A program made the position numbers and the translations under genes. Below, piece by piece: positions 19,926-28,375 of a stretch of DNA of 64,000 nt; the first letter of the stretch is position 1; the number at the start of each line of letters is the position of its first letter. The stretch comes from Gloeomargarita sp. SRBZ-1_bins_9. GTDB taxonomy: Bacteria > Cyanobacteriota > Cyanobacteriia > Gloeomargaritales > Gloeomargaritaceae. The notes beneath the pieces are model-generated. The model saw only the letters and a list, made by a program, of their open reading frames with translations, did no database searches and had not been told where the DNA came from. The DNA is taken from positions 1 to 64,000 of the forward strand of contig JAUQVX010000010.1 in the NCBI GenBank assembly GCA_039794565.1, read 5' to 3'.

Positions 19926-21112
19926 CAATCCTGGGGCAAGCGATACTGGCTGACAATTTTTTTAGCGAACTCCGGCACATGGCGCACCAATTTTTGGGGG
20001 TAGTGCCGGCGGACATAGAGATAGTTGCGGGTGAAATGGGAGTCAATGGAAAAACGGGCATACTCCAGACCTTTGGGGCCTAATTTTTCGATCACCACCC
20101 CCATCAATCGGGCCGCCCACATAGGCAACGTTACTCCCTGGTCATAGGCCGCGATACTTTGTTGCACCGCTTCCTGGCGTCGTCCTTGACTGGTCACCGG
20201 CTGTAGTTCCAGTTCATCCTTGACCAAATCCAACATCTCCTGACCCCGAGCGTTGCGCACCACCAGCCATTGCCAGCCAAAAGGTGCCCCCATATAGCCC
20301 ACCACCAAATCCGCCAATCCGTTGACATAATCAAAACAACTCAAACAGGACGGCGCAAAGATATCCTTCAGCTCCCGCGTTTTCAACCCAAAAAACGGTA
20401 CTTTTTCCACCGAGCCATCTGCATGTTGGAAATGCACATGGTAGTCCTGCATAAATTCGTAGTGGACCACGGTGTGGGGTGAGCGGCTGGTGGTTTCCAG
20501 AAACTTTTGCAAACCGGCCCGGGTGACATTATCCACACAGGGCGTTCCCAGAACATACAGCTTTTTCAAACCCAACTGTTTTTCTACTGCCCGCAGGGCC
20601 TGAATTTGACACCCCACGCCAATGACCAGCAATCGGCGGATGCCCGACCGTTCGATGGCATCCAAGAGATTCAGGTTCGGCGACAGGGTGGGCTTATTCA
20701 CCCGGGCGGCCAACACCTCTGCGGGGGTGCGGGCTAGGACAGGTTTGGGCTGGAAACGGTCCTCCGGTGTATTTTGCACACAAACGACAGCTTCCACCCA
20801 ATTTTGCTGCAACATCCGCATGCCAATGGTAGTGACAATCCCCGTCCACTGGGCGCCGGCAATCGGTTGCTTTTTGCGGGCCGCCACCATCAGGCGATAG
20901 ACCCCAAAATAGCACTCATCCATATCGTCCACATGGCGGCAGCGGCCGTGGGTTTGGGTTTCTAAGCGGTCAAACTGCTGTTGCAAAAAGGCGCAGGCGG
21001 ACTTGACGTAATGGATGTAGGACGTATCGCACAGGCCGCACTCACTGCAGAGTTCCTTGGCCGGGCGGGGACGACCCGGAGGCAGGGGGCGAGCCTTGTG
21101 ATGGGGAGCCAT
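19925..21112 (-). CDS. bciB: 3,8-divinyl (proto)chlorophyllide a 8-vinyl reductase BciB
   Basis: A 395-residue F420-hydrogenase beta-subunit-like (FrhB) iron-sulfur flavoprotein, closely resembling Synechocystis slr1923. It reduces the 8-vinyl group using ferredoxin, giving monovinyl chlorophyll a. Cysteine clusters: Cys22, Cys25, Cys28 (CSECGLC) and Cys256, Cys259 (SCLSC), candidate [4Fe-4S] ligands; also Cys168 and Cys192. The plant relative HCAR is a possible alternative reading. ATG 21112 matches the family; a GTG lies at 21142. The downstream glycosyltransferase is coupled by a 1 nt overlap. Confidence 0.9.
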   Translation of the reverse strand: MAPHHKARPLPPGRPRPAKELCSECGLCDTSYIHYVKSACAFLQQQFDRLETQTHGRCRHVDDMDECYFGVYRLMVAARKKQPIAGAQWTGIVTTIGMRMLQQNWVEAVVCVQNTPEDRFQPKPVLARTPAEVLAARVNKPTLSPNLNLLDAIERSGIRRLLVIGVGCQIQALRAVEKQLGLKKLYVLGTPCVDNVTRAGLQKFLETTSRSPHTVVHYEFMQDYHVHFQHADGSVEKVPFFGLKTRELKDIFAPSCLSCFDYVNGLADLVVGYMGAPFGWQWLVVRNARGQEMLDLVKDELELQPVTSQGRRQEAVQQSIAAYDQGVTLPMWAARLMGVVIEKLGPKGLEYARFSIDSHFTRNYLYVRRHYPQKLVRHVPEFAKKIVSQYRLPQD

Positions 21113-21150
21113 AGCGCCAGGGAACCGATTGCACAGATACACCTTCTTTA

Positions 21151-21187
21151 CTGTAAACCCTGTCAGCAGCCTGCGCCACCTGTAAAC
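21151..21187. repeat. direct repeat CTGTAAAC in the bciB/barrel spacer
   Basis: Two exact copies of CTGTAAAC at 21151-21158 and 21180-21187, 29 bp apart, in the 160 bp divergent spacer. On the other strand each contains TTTACA, the core of one RpaB/HLR1 half-site, but the copies are not in the 2 nt-spaced arrangement of HLR1. Possible regulator site; unproven. Confidence 0.35.
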
Positions 21188-21197
21188 TGCCCTCTGA

Positions 21198-21203
21198 TAT
21201 AAT
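21198..21203 (+). promoter_or_regulatory. consensus -10 box for barrel/GH5 operon
   Basis: Exact TATAAT about 70 bp before the ATG at 21273. The expected -35 position has no consensus, so an activator binding the CTGTAAAC repeats just upstream is conceivable. Confidence 0.45.
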
Positions 21204-21272
21204 CAAGCTGTTAACTTAAGATTTCGCTGACCTCACACCAGTTATCACGCATTGAAGGAGGCATCTAACATC

Positions 21273-22040
21273 ATGGGCAAGCTCAATTTCTGGGCTGTTG
21301 TTGGGGTCAGTTTTTTCCTCTATGGCGCTCATGCTTATCCCTCTTGGGCGGGGGGATTTACCCAACCGGAAGGGGGTGCTTTTGTGAGCACGACATTTCG
21401 CACCCTGGACAGTGGCAGCTTTGAAAAATTAGAAATAGAGGCCTACGCTGAATACGGCCTCAAGGACAACATTACCCTCCTTTTCAAAGTCCCTTATCAA
21501 TGGATTCGCGATGAGCAGTTCAACCCTGCTCGCACCAATAGTGGGTTTTTCGATGCCGAAGTCGGGGTACGTTGGCGGTTCACTCAAGACCCTCGCTGGG
21601 CCGCAGCATTGCAGGTGACGCCCATTATTCCCTTGGGGTATGATCCCAATGCCCCCTTGCCCTTATCCCGGGGGGGAGTGGGCCTGGATGTGCGGGTGCC
21701 GGTAAGTCGTACATTTCCGGTTGGCAAGCGGTTTGGTTATTGGACCCTGGAGGTGGCTTATCGCCCCTACTTCAGTAAACGTTCGGATGAGTTTCGCACC
21801 TTTGCTGAAGTGGCTATTCCGGTCACCGATCGTCTGGATGTCGCCACCCAGATTGACAGTATTATCGGCACCCAAGACCGGGAGGCAGATTTTACTAAAG
21901 TGGTTGGGCAATTGCGCATCAAAGCCAACGACACCATCCGCATTGTACCGGCAGCCTATAAGCAAATTGACGGCCCGGGCTATGGCTTTGAACTCGGTCT
22001 ATGGTTCACCTTTGGCGGCGCCATTGCTACCGGTAAATGA
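21273..22040 (+). CDS. exported outer-membrane beta-barrel-like protein
   Basis: A 255-residue protein with a signal peptide (about 1-25, ending near YPSWA) and alternating polar/hydrophobic strands throughout, ending in an aromatic strand (GFELGLWFTFGG). The pattern resembles the PF13557 (phenol meta-degradation-like) barrel group; that is a resemblance, not a firm assignment. ATG 21273 has an AAGGAGG ribosome site about 11 nt upstream; a TTG at 21252 would place that site inside the coding region. Its TGA overlaps the ATG of the GH5-like gene (ATGA), so the two proteins are likely made together. Confidence 0.7.
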   Translation: MGKLNFWAVVGVSFFLYGAHAYPSWAGGFTQPEGGAFVSTTFRTLDSGSFEKLEIEAYAEYGLKDNITLLFKVPYQWIRDEQFNPARTNSGFFDAEVGVRWRFTQDPRWAAALQVTPIIPLGYDPNAPLPLSRGGVGLDVRVPVSRTFPVGKRFGYWTLEVAYRPYFSKRSDEFRTFAEVAIPVTDRLDVATQIDSIIGTQDREADFTKVVGQLRIKANDTIRIVPAAYKQIDGPGYGFELGLWFTFGGAIATGK

Positions 22041-23386
22041 ATCCCCTCTCCCGACGAATTGTTTTATCAGGGGCAGTCGCTTACTCTCTGGCAAATAGTT
22101 TTTCATCTTGCTTGTCCCAAGCCGTGGAGCAAATGCCCCGCCTTTATGGCGTCAATGCCTACTACCTATTGGTTGAAAGCTACCGCCAGGCGAGGGAGCA
22201 ACCAGGACGGGCTTTGAAGGATGTGGTCATGGACTACCTGACCCAAAGTTTGCGCCTGGATATGCTTCGTCGCAACAGTCGTATCAATGCCCTGCGGTTT
22301 TGGGCCTTCAATGATTACCCTATTTCTGCACCGGAGGTGCCACCGGGGGTTTTTGATGGCGCCCTGTGGCAAGCTCCTAATCAACCGGTGGAATTCGTCT
22401 TTCGCCTTCTCGATACATTAGTTGCCTGCCTAAGCGAACTGGGTTTTTGGCTGGTTGCCGTCCTGGGCAATTACTGGTTGTCCTATGGTGGGATTTTGCG
22501 CTATTTAGAATGGGCCGAAGCTGTTCCACCCGGTACGTGGCTCAATGCCTTTTTAACCCTAAAAGACCAGGATAAATATCTCCAATACGGCCCAGAGTTT
22601 TATCTCAACAAAAAAGTAGAGCAAATTTTCCAGAGTCACACCGGAGAAGTCCTAGGGATTCTTGGAAAATATCCCAGTATCATTGCTATTGATATCCTTA
22701 ATGAACCCAGGGGCAAAGGGATATACGCCCAGGAAAACCGTCCGGTCAAACCTAATGTTTTCATGCAACAAATTGTGGCAGACTGGTTGCAGAGGCAGGC
22801 CGTTTTTATCCAGGGTCAAATCCCCCGTCGTATATGGGTAAGTTCTGGGGAAGAAGGATGGTTGAATCAACCGCCCCGGTTATCCCTCAACTACCTGCGC
22901 GCCGAACCCCAATTTTATGAGGGCATTGACCTGGCGCTCAATATGACCCGTCCGGCTCTGACCCTGGGCAGTATTCACATGTACACCCATCCGGCCGTTG
23001 AACTGACCAAAACTACCATCCTTGGGCTACCATTCCTAGACCGGCGCGGTTGGGATTTTCTGCTGCGTTCTGACCGTCCGCCTACGCGTCAAACCTACCG
23101 CCAGTTAGGGGATGAATGGTTGCGTTCCCGCGCGCTGGCGATGCACCGCAAACCTTGGTATCTGGGGGAGTTAGGATGGTGTCGTCCCCGCAGCCTCACC
23201 AATAGACGCCCCCTATCGAGCCACGCCTTGCAAAGCGAGCGGATAGTTCTCTACCGTCACTGGGCAGAATTGGCCTTTAATTTGGGTGCGCGGGGGGTGT
23301 TCCTTTGGTTACTCAACGGCCGACAACACCAGGATGAGTTTTACGGCATGACTCCTGCCCAAATCCAAGCCATCTTTCCCCGCTAA
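22037..23386 (+). CDS. Tat-exported GH5-like glycoside hydrolase
   Basis: A 449-residue protein with a twin-arginine leader (SRRIVLSG near 5-12). The rest fits a (beta/alpha)8 clan-A hydrolase of the GH5 mannanase/cellulase type: Arg87 in ALRFWAFND, acid/base Glu223 in LNEPR, His314 in SIHMYTH, and nucleophile Glu378 in YLGELGW. Both catalytic glutamates are present, so it should be active; mannan, cellulose or the cell's own exopolysaccharide are possible substrates. It overlaps the upstream barrel gene by 4 bp and ends 8 bp from the convergent membrane protein gene. Confidence 0.8.
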   Translation: MNPLSRRIVLSGAVAYSLANSFSSCLSQAVEQMPRLYGVNAYYLLVESYRQAREQPGRALKDVVMDYLTQSLRLDMLRRNSRINALRFWAFNDYPISAPEVPPGVFDGALWQAPNQPVEFVFRLLDTLVACLSELGFWLVAVLGNYWLSYGGILRYLEWAEAVPPGTWLNAFLTLKDQDKYLQYGPEFYLNKKVEQIFQSHTGEVLGILGKYPSIIAIDILNEPRGKGIYAQENRPVKPNVFMQQIVADWLQRQAVFIQGQIPRRIWVSSGEEGWLNQPPRLSLNYLRAEPQFYEGIDLALNMTRPALTLGSIHMYTHPAVELTKTTILGLPFLDRRGWDFLLRSDRPPTRQTYRQLGDEWLRSRALAMHRKPWYLGELGWCRPRSLTNRRPLSSHALQSERIVLYRHWAELAFNLGARGVFLWLLNGRQHQDEFYGMTPAQIQAIFPR

Positions 23387-23394
23387 TGTCGCTC

Positions 23395-24870
23395 CTATTG
23401 CCGCTGCCATAACTGGTAGAAATCATTGCTGGCAATGTTGATAAATGCCCCCCCCAGGGGAAGATTGTCCAGTTGCAGTTGGTCGGCCGAGGGTTCGAGG
23501 TCCGTTCCGCGCCGCAGTAAAACATAGCTCACCACCTCCTCCGGTTGGGTCAAAGCCAAGTTGAATTCGTACTGATGGGGTAGGACAAACAGATGGGGGT
23601 TGTGCAGGAGATAAATAAAGCTGAAATTGACGGCATCATCGAGTAAAATTCGCTGGTCTGGTCGTAATCGCTCGAACAAGACCTGGACGATGGTCTGTTG
23701 CGCCCTTTGTTTTTGCTGCCAACGCCTAACCCCAGAACCGGCGCTTTCCCTGGGGCCAGCGATCTGCTGCCACACCACCTGTTCCGTCGGCACTAAATCG
23801 GCTGAGGCCAACAGGTGCCCGCTACTATAAAGCGTCAGCCCCAAAACCGCTACAATCGGCAGCAACTGAACCGGCTGCCACTGACGCCCTTGCAACAACA
23901 TCACCGGCAGTAAACTCACCAGGGCGCCACTGCTGGCTAACTGGGGGAGAAAATGGCCCTGCCACAGCATGACCGCCAACAGCAGCGCAGGAAGCGCCAA
24001 CAGCAGCGCAGACGGTAGCCAACGATGCCGACCTGTCCAGAGCGTCAGAGCCGCCAGTACATAATAAGCGGGCAGCGTTTTTGCCAACCACAGCAGACTT
24101 TCGGCCAGGGCCTGCCAACCCGGGGCTGAGGTCAACCACAAGCCCATCTCCGGCCAGCGCAAGCCGTTGCCCGGGGCTTGGAGAAAGTAAAAGGCATCCC
24201 CCGCGATTAACCAATTCACGTACAGAAAGCCCAAAACCGCAATGATGGGCATAAAGCTGATGACCAGAACCACCGTGAGCTTCAAGGGGATATAGGATTC
24301 TTTGAGGGCAAACCAACTGACAACCATCAGCACCGGCAATAGCCACCAGAACTCATACCGCAGGAGCATCAGGGGGGTCAGCGTCAGTCCCAATAGAACC
24401 AGATTCACACTCAAGGGGTAGTGGGGGTCCCGCGGCTGAATCAGTTGCCAGTACAGGAGAACACTCAGACCTAAAAACAGGCTAATGGCCGTCCAGGTCG
24501 GACTGGTCAGGACCATGACCACAAAAGCCGGATTGAACAACAGCATCCCCAAAATGACCCGCCGCCACAGAGGCCGACAGGGCAATTGGGCCACCAACCA
24601 TCCGAGCCAAAAGACTAACCCCGCCACCAACAACACCTGTGTAGTTATAGGGGAGCCAAGCAGCATAGTCAGGTAAATCAGCAAAGGGGGAAAGGCATAA
24701 CCGATAGCACTCAAGCGGGGGTCTGGCCCTTGTGCCGCAATCAAACCCTTAGCCCCCAGAAAGTGAAATTCCTCACTGAGTAAATTATGTGTATCTAAAA
24801 AGATCAAGCCAAACGTCAAGAGCAGGCTGTAGCCCAGAGCCAACGCCAAATGACGATTCCCAGCAGACAT
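23395..24870 (-). CDS. polytopic membrane protein, GT-C-like
   Basis: A 491-residue protein with about ten hydrophobic helices from residue 8 to about 360 and a soluble C-terminal domain of about 115 residues. The topology, an early periplasmic loop with acidic residues (LDTHNLLSEEFHF) and a C-terminal extracytoplasmic domain resemble GT-C lipid-linked glycosyltransferases (GT39/ArnT-like). No motif settles this. It lies 28 bp downstream of nblS on the same strand and may be cotranscribed. Convergent with the GH5-like gene. Confidence 0.6.
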   Translation of the reverse strand: MSAGNRHLALALGYSLLLTFGLIFLDTHNLLSEEFHFLGAKGLIAAQGPDPRLSAIGYAFPPLLIYLTMLLGSPITTQVLLVAGLVFWLGWLVAQLPCRPLWRRVILGMLLFNPAFVVMVLTSPTWTAISLFLGLSVLLYWQLIQPRDPHYPLSVNLVLLGLTLTPLMLLRYEFWWLLPVLMVVSWFALKESYIPLKLTVVLVISFMPIIAVLGFLYVNWLIAGDAFYFLQAPGNGLRWPEMGLWLTSAPGWQALAESLLWLAKTLPAYYVLAALTLWTGRHRWLPSALLLALPALLLAVMLWQGHFLPQLASSGALVSLLPVMLLQGRQWQPVQLLPIVAVLGLTLYSSGHLLASADLVPTEQVVWQQIAGPRESAGSGVRRWQQKQRAQQTIVQVLFERLRPDQRILLDDAVNFSFIYLLHNPHLFVLPHQYEFNLALTQPEEVVSYVLLRRGTDLEPSADQLQLDNLPLGGAFINIASNDFYQLWQRQ

Positions 24871-24898
24871 GGCACCCCCTCACCCCCCAAGCGCCATT

Positions 24899-26767
24899 TT
24901 ACCCCGGAACGCCCTGGGCGGGTTCGAGGTCAAACCAGAAGGTACTACCAATGCCCACTTCACTAATCAGATGAATGTCCGTGTGGTGCTTTTGCAGAAT
25001 GCTTTTGACAATGGACAACCCCAGACCCGTGCCCTCCAGGGTGTGCACCCGATTTTCCACCCGGAAAAACCGGCCAAAAATGGCTTTTTGGTGTTCTGGC
25101 GCAATGCCAATTCCCGTATCACTGACCTCCACCCGCACCCGTCCTTCCCAGGGAAACGCCCAAATGATCACATAGCCCCCTGCCGGTGTAAACTTCAGAG
25201 CGTTACCCACCAAATTGGCAAACACCTGGAGCAATAGGTCATAGTGGCCAATCACATCCGGTAAATCCGGGTCCACCACCGCTGTCAAATGAATGCCCTT
25301 GTCCTTAGCCGTCAGACGATGGGCACGCAGCGTTTGCTCAATCACCGCGCTTAGGGAAGTGGGACTCAAAGGATAGGGTTTGCCCGATTCTAAACGGGAG
25401 ATGTCCAGGACGTCATTCACCAAACGGGTTAGCCGGTCCGTCTCCCGATTGACCGTTTCCAGAAAATCTTGTTTTTGCTCCTCCGTTAGACTATGGCCGT
25501 ACTCATACAGCGTCTCGATAAAAGATTTGATGTTGAATAGGGGCGTGCGCAACTCGTGGGAGACATTGCTGATGAAATGGCTTTTGGCCTCATTGAGTTC
25601 CATTTCCCGGGTGACGTCCTGAATCGTAATGGCAATGCCCTGGAGTTGGTTGCGCACCTGGTCAAAAACAGTCGTCAGGAGAACCTTAAGGATGCGTTTG
25701 TAAGGGGACTCCAGAGCAATGCAAAACTCCAGGGGTTCAGCCAAGGGTGCTTTTTTTTCAATCAGGTCGGCCAGGGGCTGTGCCAAGGTAGTAGCGACTG
25801 GTTCCGGCAAAACATCCATTGCCAGCTGTCCTAGAACCGTCTGACCCGACCAACCAAACAGGCGCTCCGCTGCCGGATTTACCAGCACAATTTTCAAATC
25901 CCGGTCCAGCAAAATTGCACCATCGGCGATCGTGGACATCAAGGTATCCAATTTCGCCTTTTGGGCCGTGATTTCTTCAATGTTTTGCTCCTCATAACGG
26001 GCCAGGCGTTCCGCCATGTCGTTGAAGCTGTCGATGAGTTCGCCAAGCTCTCCCCCGAAGGGTAAGTCAATCCGCTGACGGAAATTCCCCGAGGCAATAT
26101 TCTTCACACCGATGAGTAATTCCCGAATCGGGCGGGTGATGGTAATGGCATTGAACACTCCCCCCAGAATCACCAGAATCCAAATGGAAATAAAAACAGC
26201 TAAGGTAATATTGCGGGTGAGTAAGGAAGCATTCAAAATCGTCGGGTTGGGATTGATCCCCAGCGCTAAAATGCCAAGGTACTCACCTTCGTGCACCAGG
26301 GGCACAAAAATGTCAGCGATGAGACCATCAGGCGTGAGGTGCTGGCGCACAAAGGGTTTGTCGGGGGTAGTCGGTTCCGGTAACTGAATGCGTCGGCGCA
26401 GGGTTAACGAATTTTGCACCTCCACCGCTGAAAAGGGAATGCCGAAGTAGATTTCCCCTTCTTGATCGGCATACAAAATGTAGCGAATGCTGGAGGTGCT
26501 GTTGTAGAACTTTTCCGAAAGACGCGCCAGTTCATTGCGTTTATCTTGGGCTACCAAGGGTGCGACGTTTGCTGCCAACAGTAACCCCAAATCCCGACCA
26601 AAGCGGGTGTCATTCAGCCGGGCATCCTGCTGGATACTATGAACGGCCCAAAAGGTCAACAAACTCATCAGCAACGAAACGACCAGTGTCGCCGCTGCCA
26701 TGAGCCGCGTTTGCAGCGTGAAATCGGACCACCACCGAACAATCAGGTTGATGAATCGCTGGAACAA
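24899..26767 (-). CDS. nblS: sensor histidine kinase NblS (Hik33/DspA/Ycf26)
   Basis: A 622-residue kinase. TM1 about 22-44, a sensor loop about 45-185, TM2 about 186-208, HAMP about 209-262, PAS about 270-385, HisKA with His404 in SNVSHELRTPLFNIK, and HATPase about 505-615 (NALKF, DTGIGIAPE, GTGLGLSIVK). The segment HELRTPLFNIKSFIETL is distinctive for NblS. It controls high-light, nutrient and cold responses through RpaB/NblR. Start ATG 26767. The GT-C-like gene follows after 28 bp; bolA is divergent across 122 bp. Confidence 0.93.
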   Translation of the reverse strand: MFQRFINLIVRWWSDFTLQTRLMAAATLVVSLLMSLLTFWAVHSIQQDARLNDTRFGRDLGLLLAANVAPLVAQDKRNELARLSEKFYNSTSSIRYILYADQEGEIYFGIPFSAVEVQNSLTLRRRIQLPEPTTPDKPFVRQHLTPDGLIADIFVPLVHEGEYLGILALGINPNPTILNASLLTRNITLAVFISIWILVILGGVFNAITITRPIRELLIGVKNIASGNFRQRIDLPFGGELGELIDSFNDMAERLARYEEQNIEEITAQKAKLDTLMSTIADGAILLDRDLKIVLVNPAAERLFGWSGQTVLGQLAMDVLPEPVATTLAQPLADLIEKKAPLAEPLEFCIALESPYKRILKVLLTTVFDQVRNQLQGIAITIQDVTREMELNEAKSHFISNVSHELRTPLFNIKSFIETLYEYGHSLTEEQKQDFLETVNRETDRLTRLVNDVLDISRLESGKPYPLSPTSLSAVIEQTLRAHRLTAKDKGIHLTAVVDPDLPDVIGHYDLLLQVFANLVGNALKFTPAGGYVIIWAFPWEGRVRVEVSDTGIGIAPEHQKAIFGRFFRVENRVHTLEGTGLGLSIVKSILQKHHTDIHLISEVGIGSTFWFDLEPAQGVPG

Positions 26768-26889
26768 CGGCGTTGTCAGTACAGGTCAACTCTATATATT
26801 ACGTTACGCCATCGCTCCCTTGGGCTGGCGAGACGGGGTTCCCCCTTCGGAGCTAACTGGCATAATAGGATTAGGGTTGGACTGGACGG

Positions 26890-27153
26890 ATGCTCTCGCC
26901 CCAGAGAATTACCCAACTGATTCAGGCCCATCTGCCGGACGCCCGGGTGGACCTGCAGGACCTGACAGGAGGCGGTGACCATTGGCAGGCGGTGATTGTC
27001 TCTGAGGCCTTTGTGGGCAAAAATCGGGTCCAGCGGCACCAACTCATCTATCAAGCGCTGCAAAGTGTCCTGGCGACCAACGAACTCCACGCCCTGACCA
27101 TGAAAACCCTCACACCGGCGGAGTGGGATGCCCTGACGCAGCACTCCCGATAG
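26890..27153 (+). CDS. BolA family protein
   Basis: An 87-residue BolA/IbaG-type protein. Family features are the N-terminal IxxLIQAHLPDARVDLQDLTGGGDHW segment region, the invariant His near residue 59 in LHALTMKTLTP, and the compact size. BolA proteins pair with monothiol glutaredoxins to bind [2Fe-2S] clusters and report iron or redox state. The monothiol partner is not adjacent; the glutaredoxin in this window (46.3 kb) is a dithiol CPFC type. A CATAAT box lies at about 26861 in the nblS-bolA spacer. Confidence 0.88.
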   Translation: MLSPQRITQLIQAHLPDARVDLQDLTGGGDHWQAVIVSEAFVGKNRVQRHQLIYQALQSVLATNELHALTMKTLTPAEWDALTQHSR

Positions 27154-27285
27154 GATTGGGCAATTCCTAGGTGATAACCCTGGCTTACTTAAACCAATTT
27201 CATAAACCCGTAGCAACATAACTGGTACTAAGCCACTCGCCCATGATAGTTTTTGAGTAGGGGGGGCGCGTCAGGGGTGAAAAAA

Positions 27286-27732
27286 ATGATCAGCATTAAA
27301 CGTTTTTTGACGGGCATATGCGTTGTGGGTTTGGTCTTAGGATTCGGCATCCGTGCTCAGGCCAATCCCTTTTTACATAGCATCAGGGAGCAGTTGCAAC
27401 TGGTGGCAAGAACGTTGGGTTGGGATGGCTATCGTCTATCCCATGAGCCTTTCACTGGTGTCCTGCGGCAAGGGGAAACTGATTGGATTGCTATTCGACT
27501 TCGTTCAGGCATCGAGTATGTGATAATTGCTGTCTGCGACCAAGATTGCCGAGACATTGATCTGCGGCTATATGATGAAAATGGGTATCTGATTGACGAT
27601 GATTTGGCTTTGGATGATGTTCCTGTTGTCACGGCCATCCCTAGGCGGACGGCTACATTCCAGATTGAGGTCATCATGAGTCGCTGTAGGACGCGCGATT
27701 GTGTTTATGGAGTGGGGGCCTTTGCCCGCTAA
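27286..27732 (+). CDS. small exported protein, unknown
   Basis: A 148-residue protein with an N-terminal signal peptide (IKRFLTGICVVGLVLGFG, likely cut after AQA). The mature part looks beta-rich, with FTGVLRQGETDWIAIRL and an acidic stretch, and resembles a single pre-peptidase C-terminal type beta-sandwich; two Cys pairs (CDQDC, CRTRDC) may form disulfides. ATG 27286 is preferred with GGGG 8-12 nt upstream; a GTG at 27277 is possible. The 132 bp before it shows no clear promoter. It overlaps the next gene by 26 bp. Confidence 0.65.
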   Translation: MISIKRFLTGICVVGLVLGFGIRAQANPFLHSIREQLQLVARTLGWDGYRLSHEPFTGVLRQGETDWIAIRLRSGIEYVIIAVCDQDCRDIDLRLYDENGYLIDDDLALDDVPVVTAIPRRTATFQIEVIMSRCRTRDCVYGVGAFAR

Positions 27733-28375
27733 TGCCGCATTGACCCAGCCTTTAGCTGCGCTGCTGCGCTGGTGGATACGCCAACAAGTGACGCAGGCGG
27801 TTGAAGTGCAAGTGTACCTAGGAGACATGACGTCGCTGTGGCGGTCGGGTCGTCTACCCCTTATCCAGGTGAGTGCCCACAACGTCATTTACCGCCAAGT
27901 TCACTTACAGCAGGTGGTACTCCAAGCTCAAAATATCCAATTTCATTGGCCTTTTTTCCGTCAATACAAAGAACCCTTTATCGAACCAATTGCTGTTGCC
28001 ATCACGGCCACCATCACCGAACAAAACGTGAATCAATCCCTGTCTGTATTGCAGGACTTTTTACAGCCCTATCTCCAGGAATTGACCGGTCAGAGGTCCA
28101 GAATTCAGGAACTCCATATCCGCGAGCAATATATAGATTGGTGCTTGGCCAACGGTCACACCTACAGGACCCAAGTAACTTTGGTTTCACCTTGGGAATT
28201 GGAACTGCAAACCCTGGCGCCAGAACCGAAAACCACCCGGATTTCCCTGGGTTCCGATGGGCAAATAGATAAGTTGAATATCGAAACGGGAACTATCTAT
28301 CTATCGGGGCAATTAGTCATCCGACCAGCAGGGGCACCAGCAGGGTCACAAAGTAATAGGCCAGGGGAGCCGTAA
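27707..28375 (+). CDS. DUF2993 (LmeA-like) lipid-binding protein
   Basis: A 222-residue protein of the DUF2993/LmeA type common in cyanobacteria: an N-terminal helix-rich segment (LAALLRWWIRQQVTQAVEVQV), then repeating beta strands with NVNQSLS in the middle. Such proteins are thought to bind phospholipid at the membrane or periplasm face. No signal peptide is obvious. The start is uncertain: ATG 27707 overlaps the preceding gene by 26 bp, whereas TTG 27722 has GGAG 8 nt upstream. The 3' end overlaps cdsA by 59 bp, the longest such overlap in the window. Confidence 0.7.
   Translation: MEWGPLPANAALTQPLAALLRWWIRQQVTQAVEVQVYLGDMTSLWRSGRLPLIQVSAHNVIYRQVHLQQVVLQAQNIQFHWPFFRQYKEPFIEPIAVAITATITEQNVNQSLSVLQDFLQPYLQELTGQRSRIQELHIREQYIDWCLANGHTYRTQVTLVSPWELELQTLAPEPKTTRISLGSDGQIDKLNIETGTIYLSGQLVIRPAGAPAGSQSNRPGEP

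Noticed and set aside
26790-26820. HLR1-like site (TTACGTTACG) upstream of nblS
   Set aside because: HLR1 needs two 8 bp half-sites separated by 2 nt with TTACA cores; this tandem TTACG does not match.
26890-27153. BolA paired with the glutaredoxin at 46.3 kb as a Grx-BolA iron sensor
   Set aside because: BolA partners are monothiol CGFS glutaredoxins; the one here has a dithiol CPFC site and is far away.
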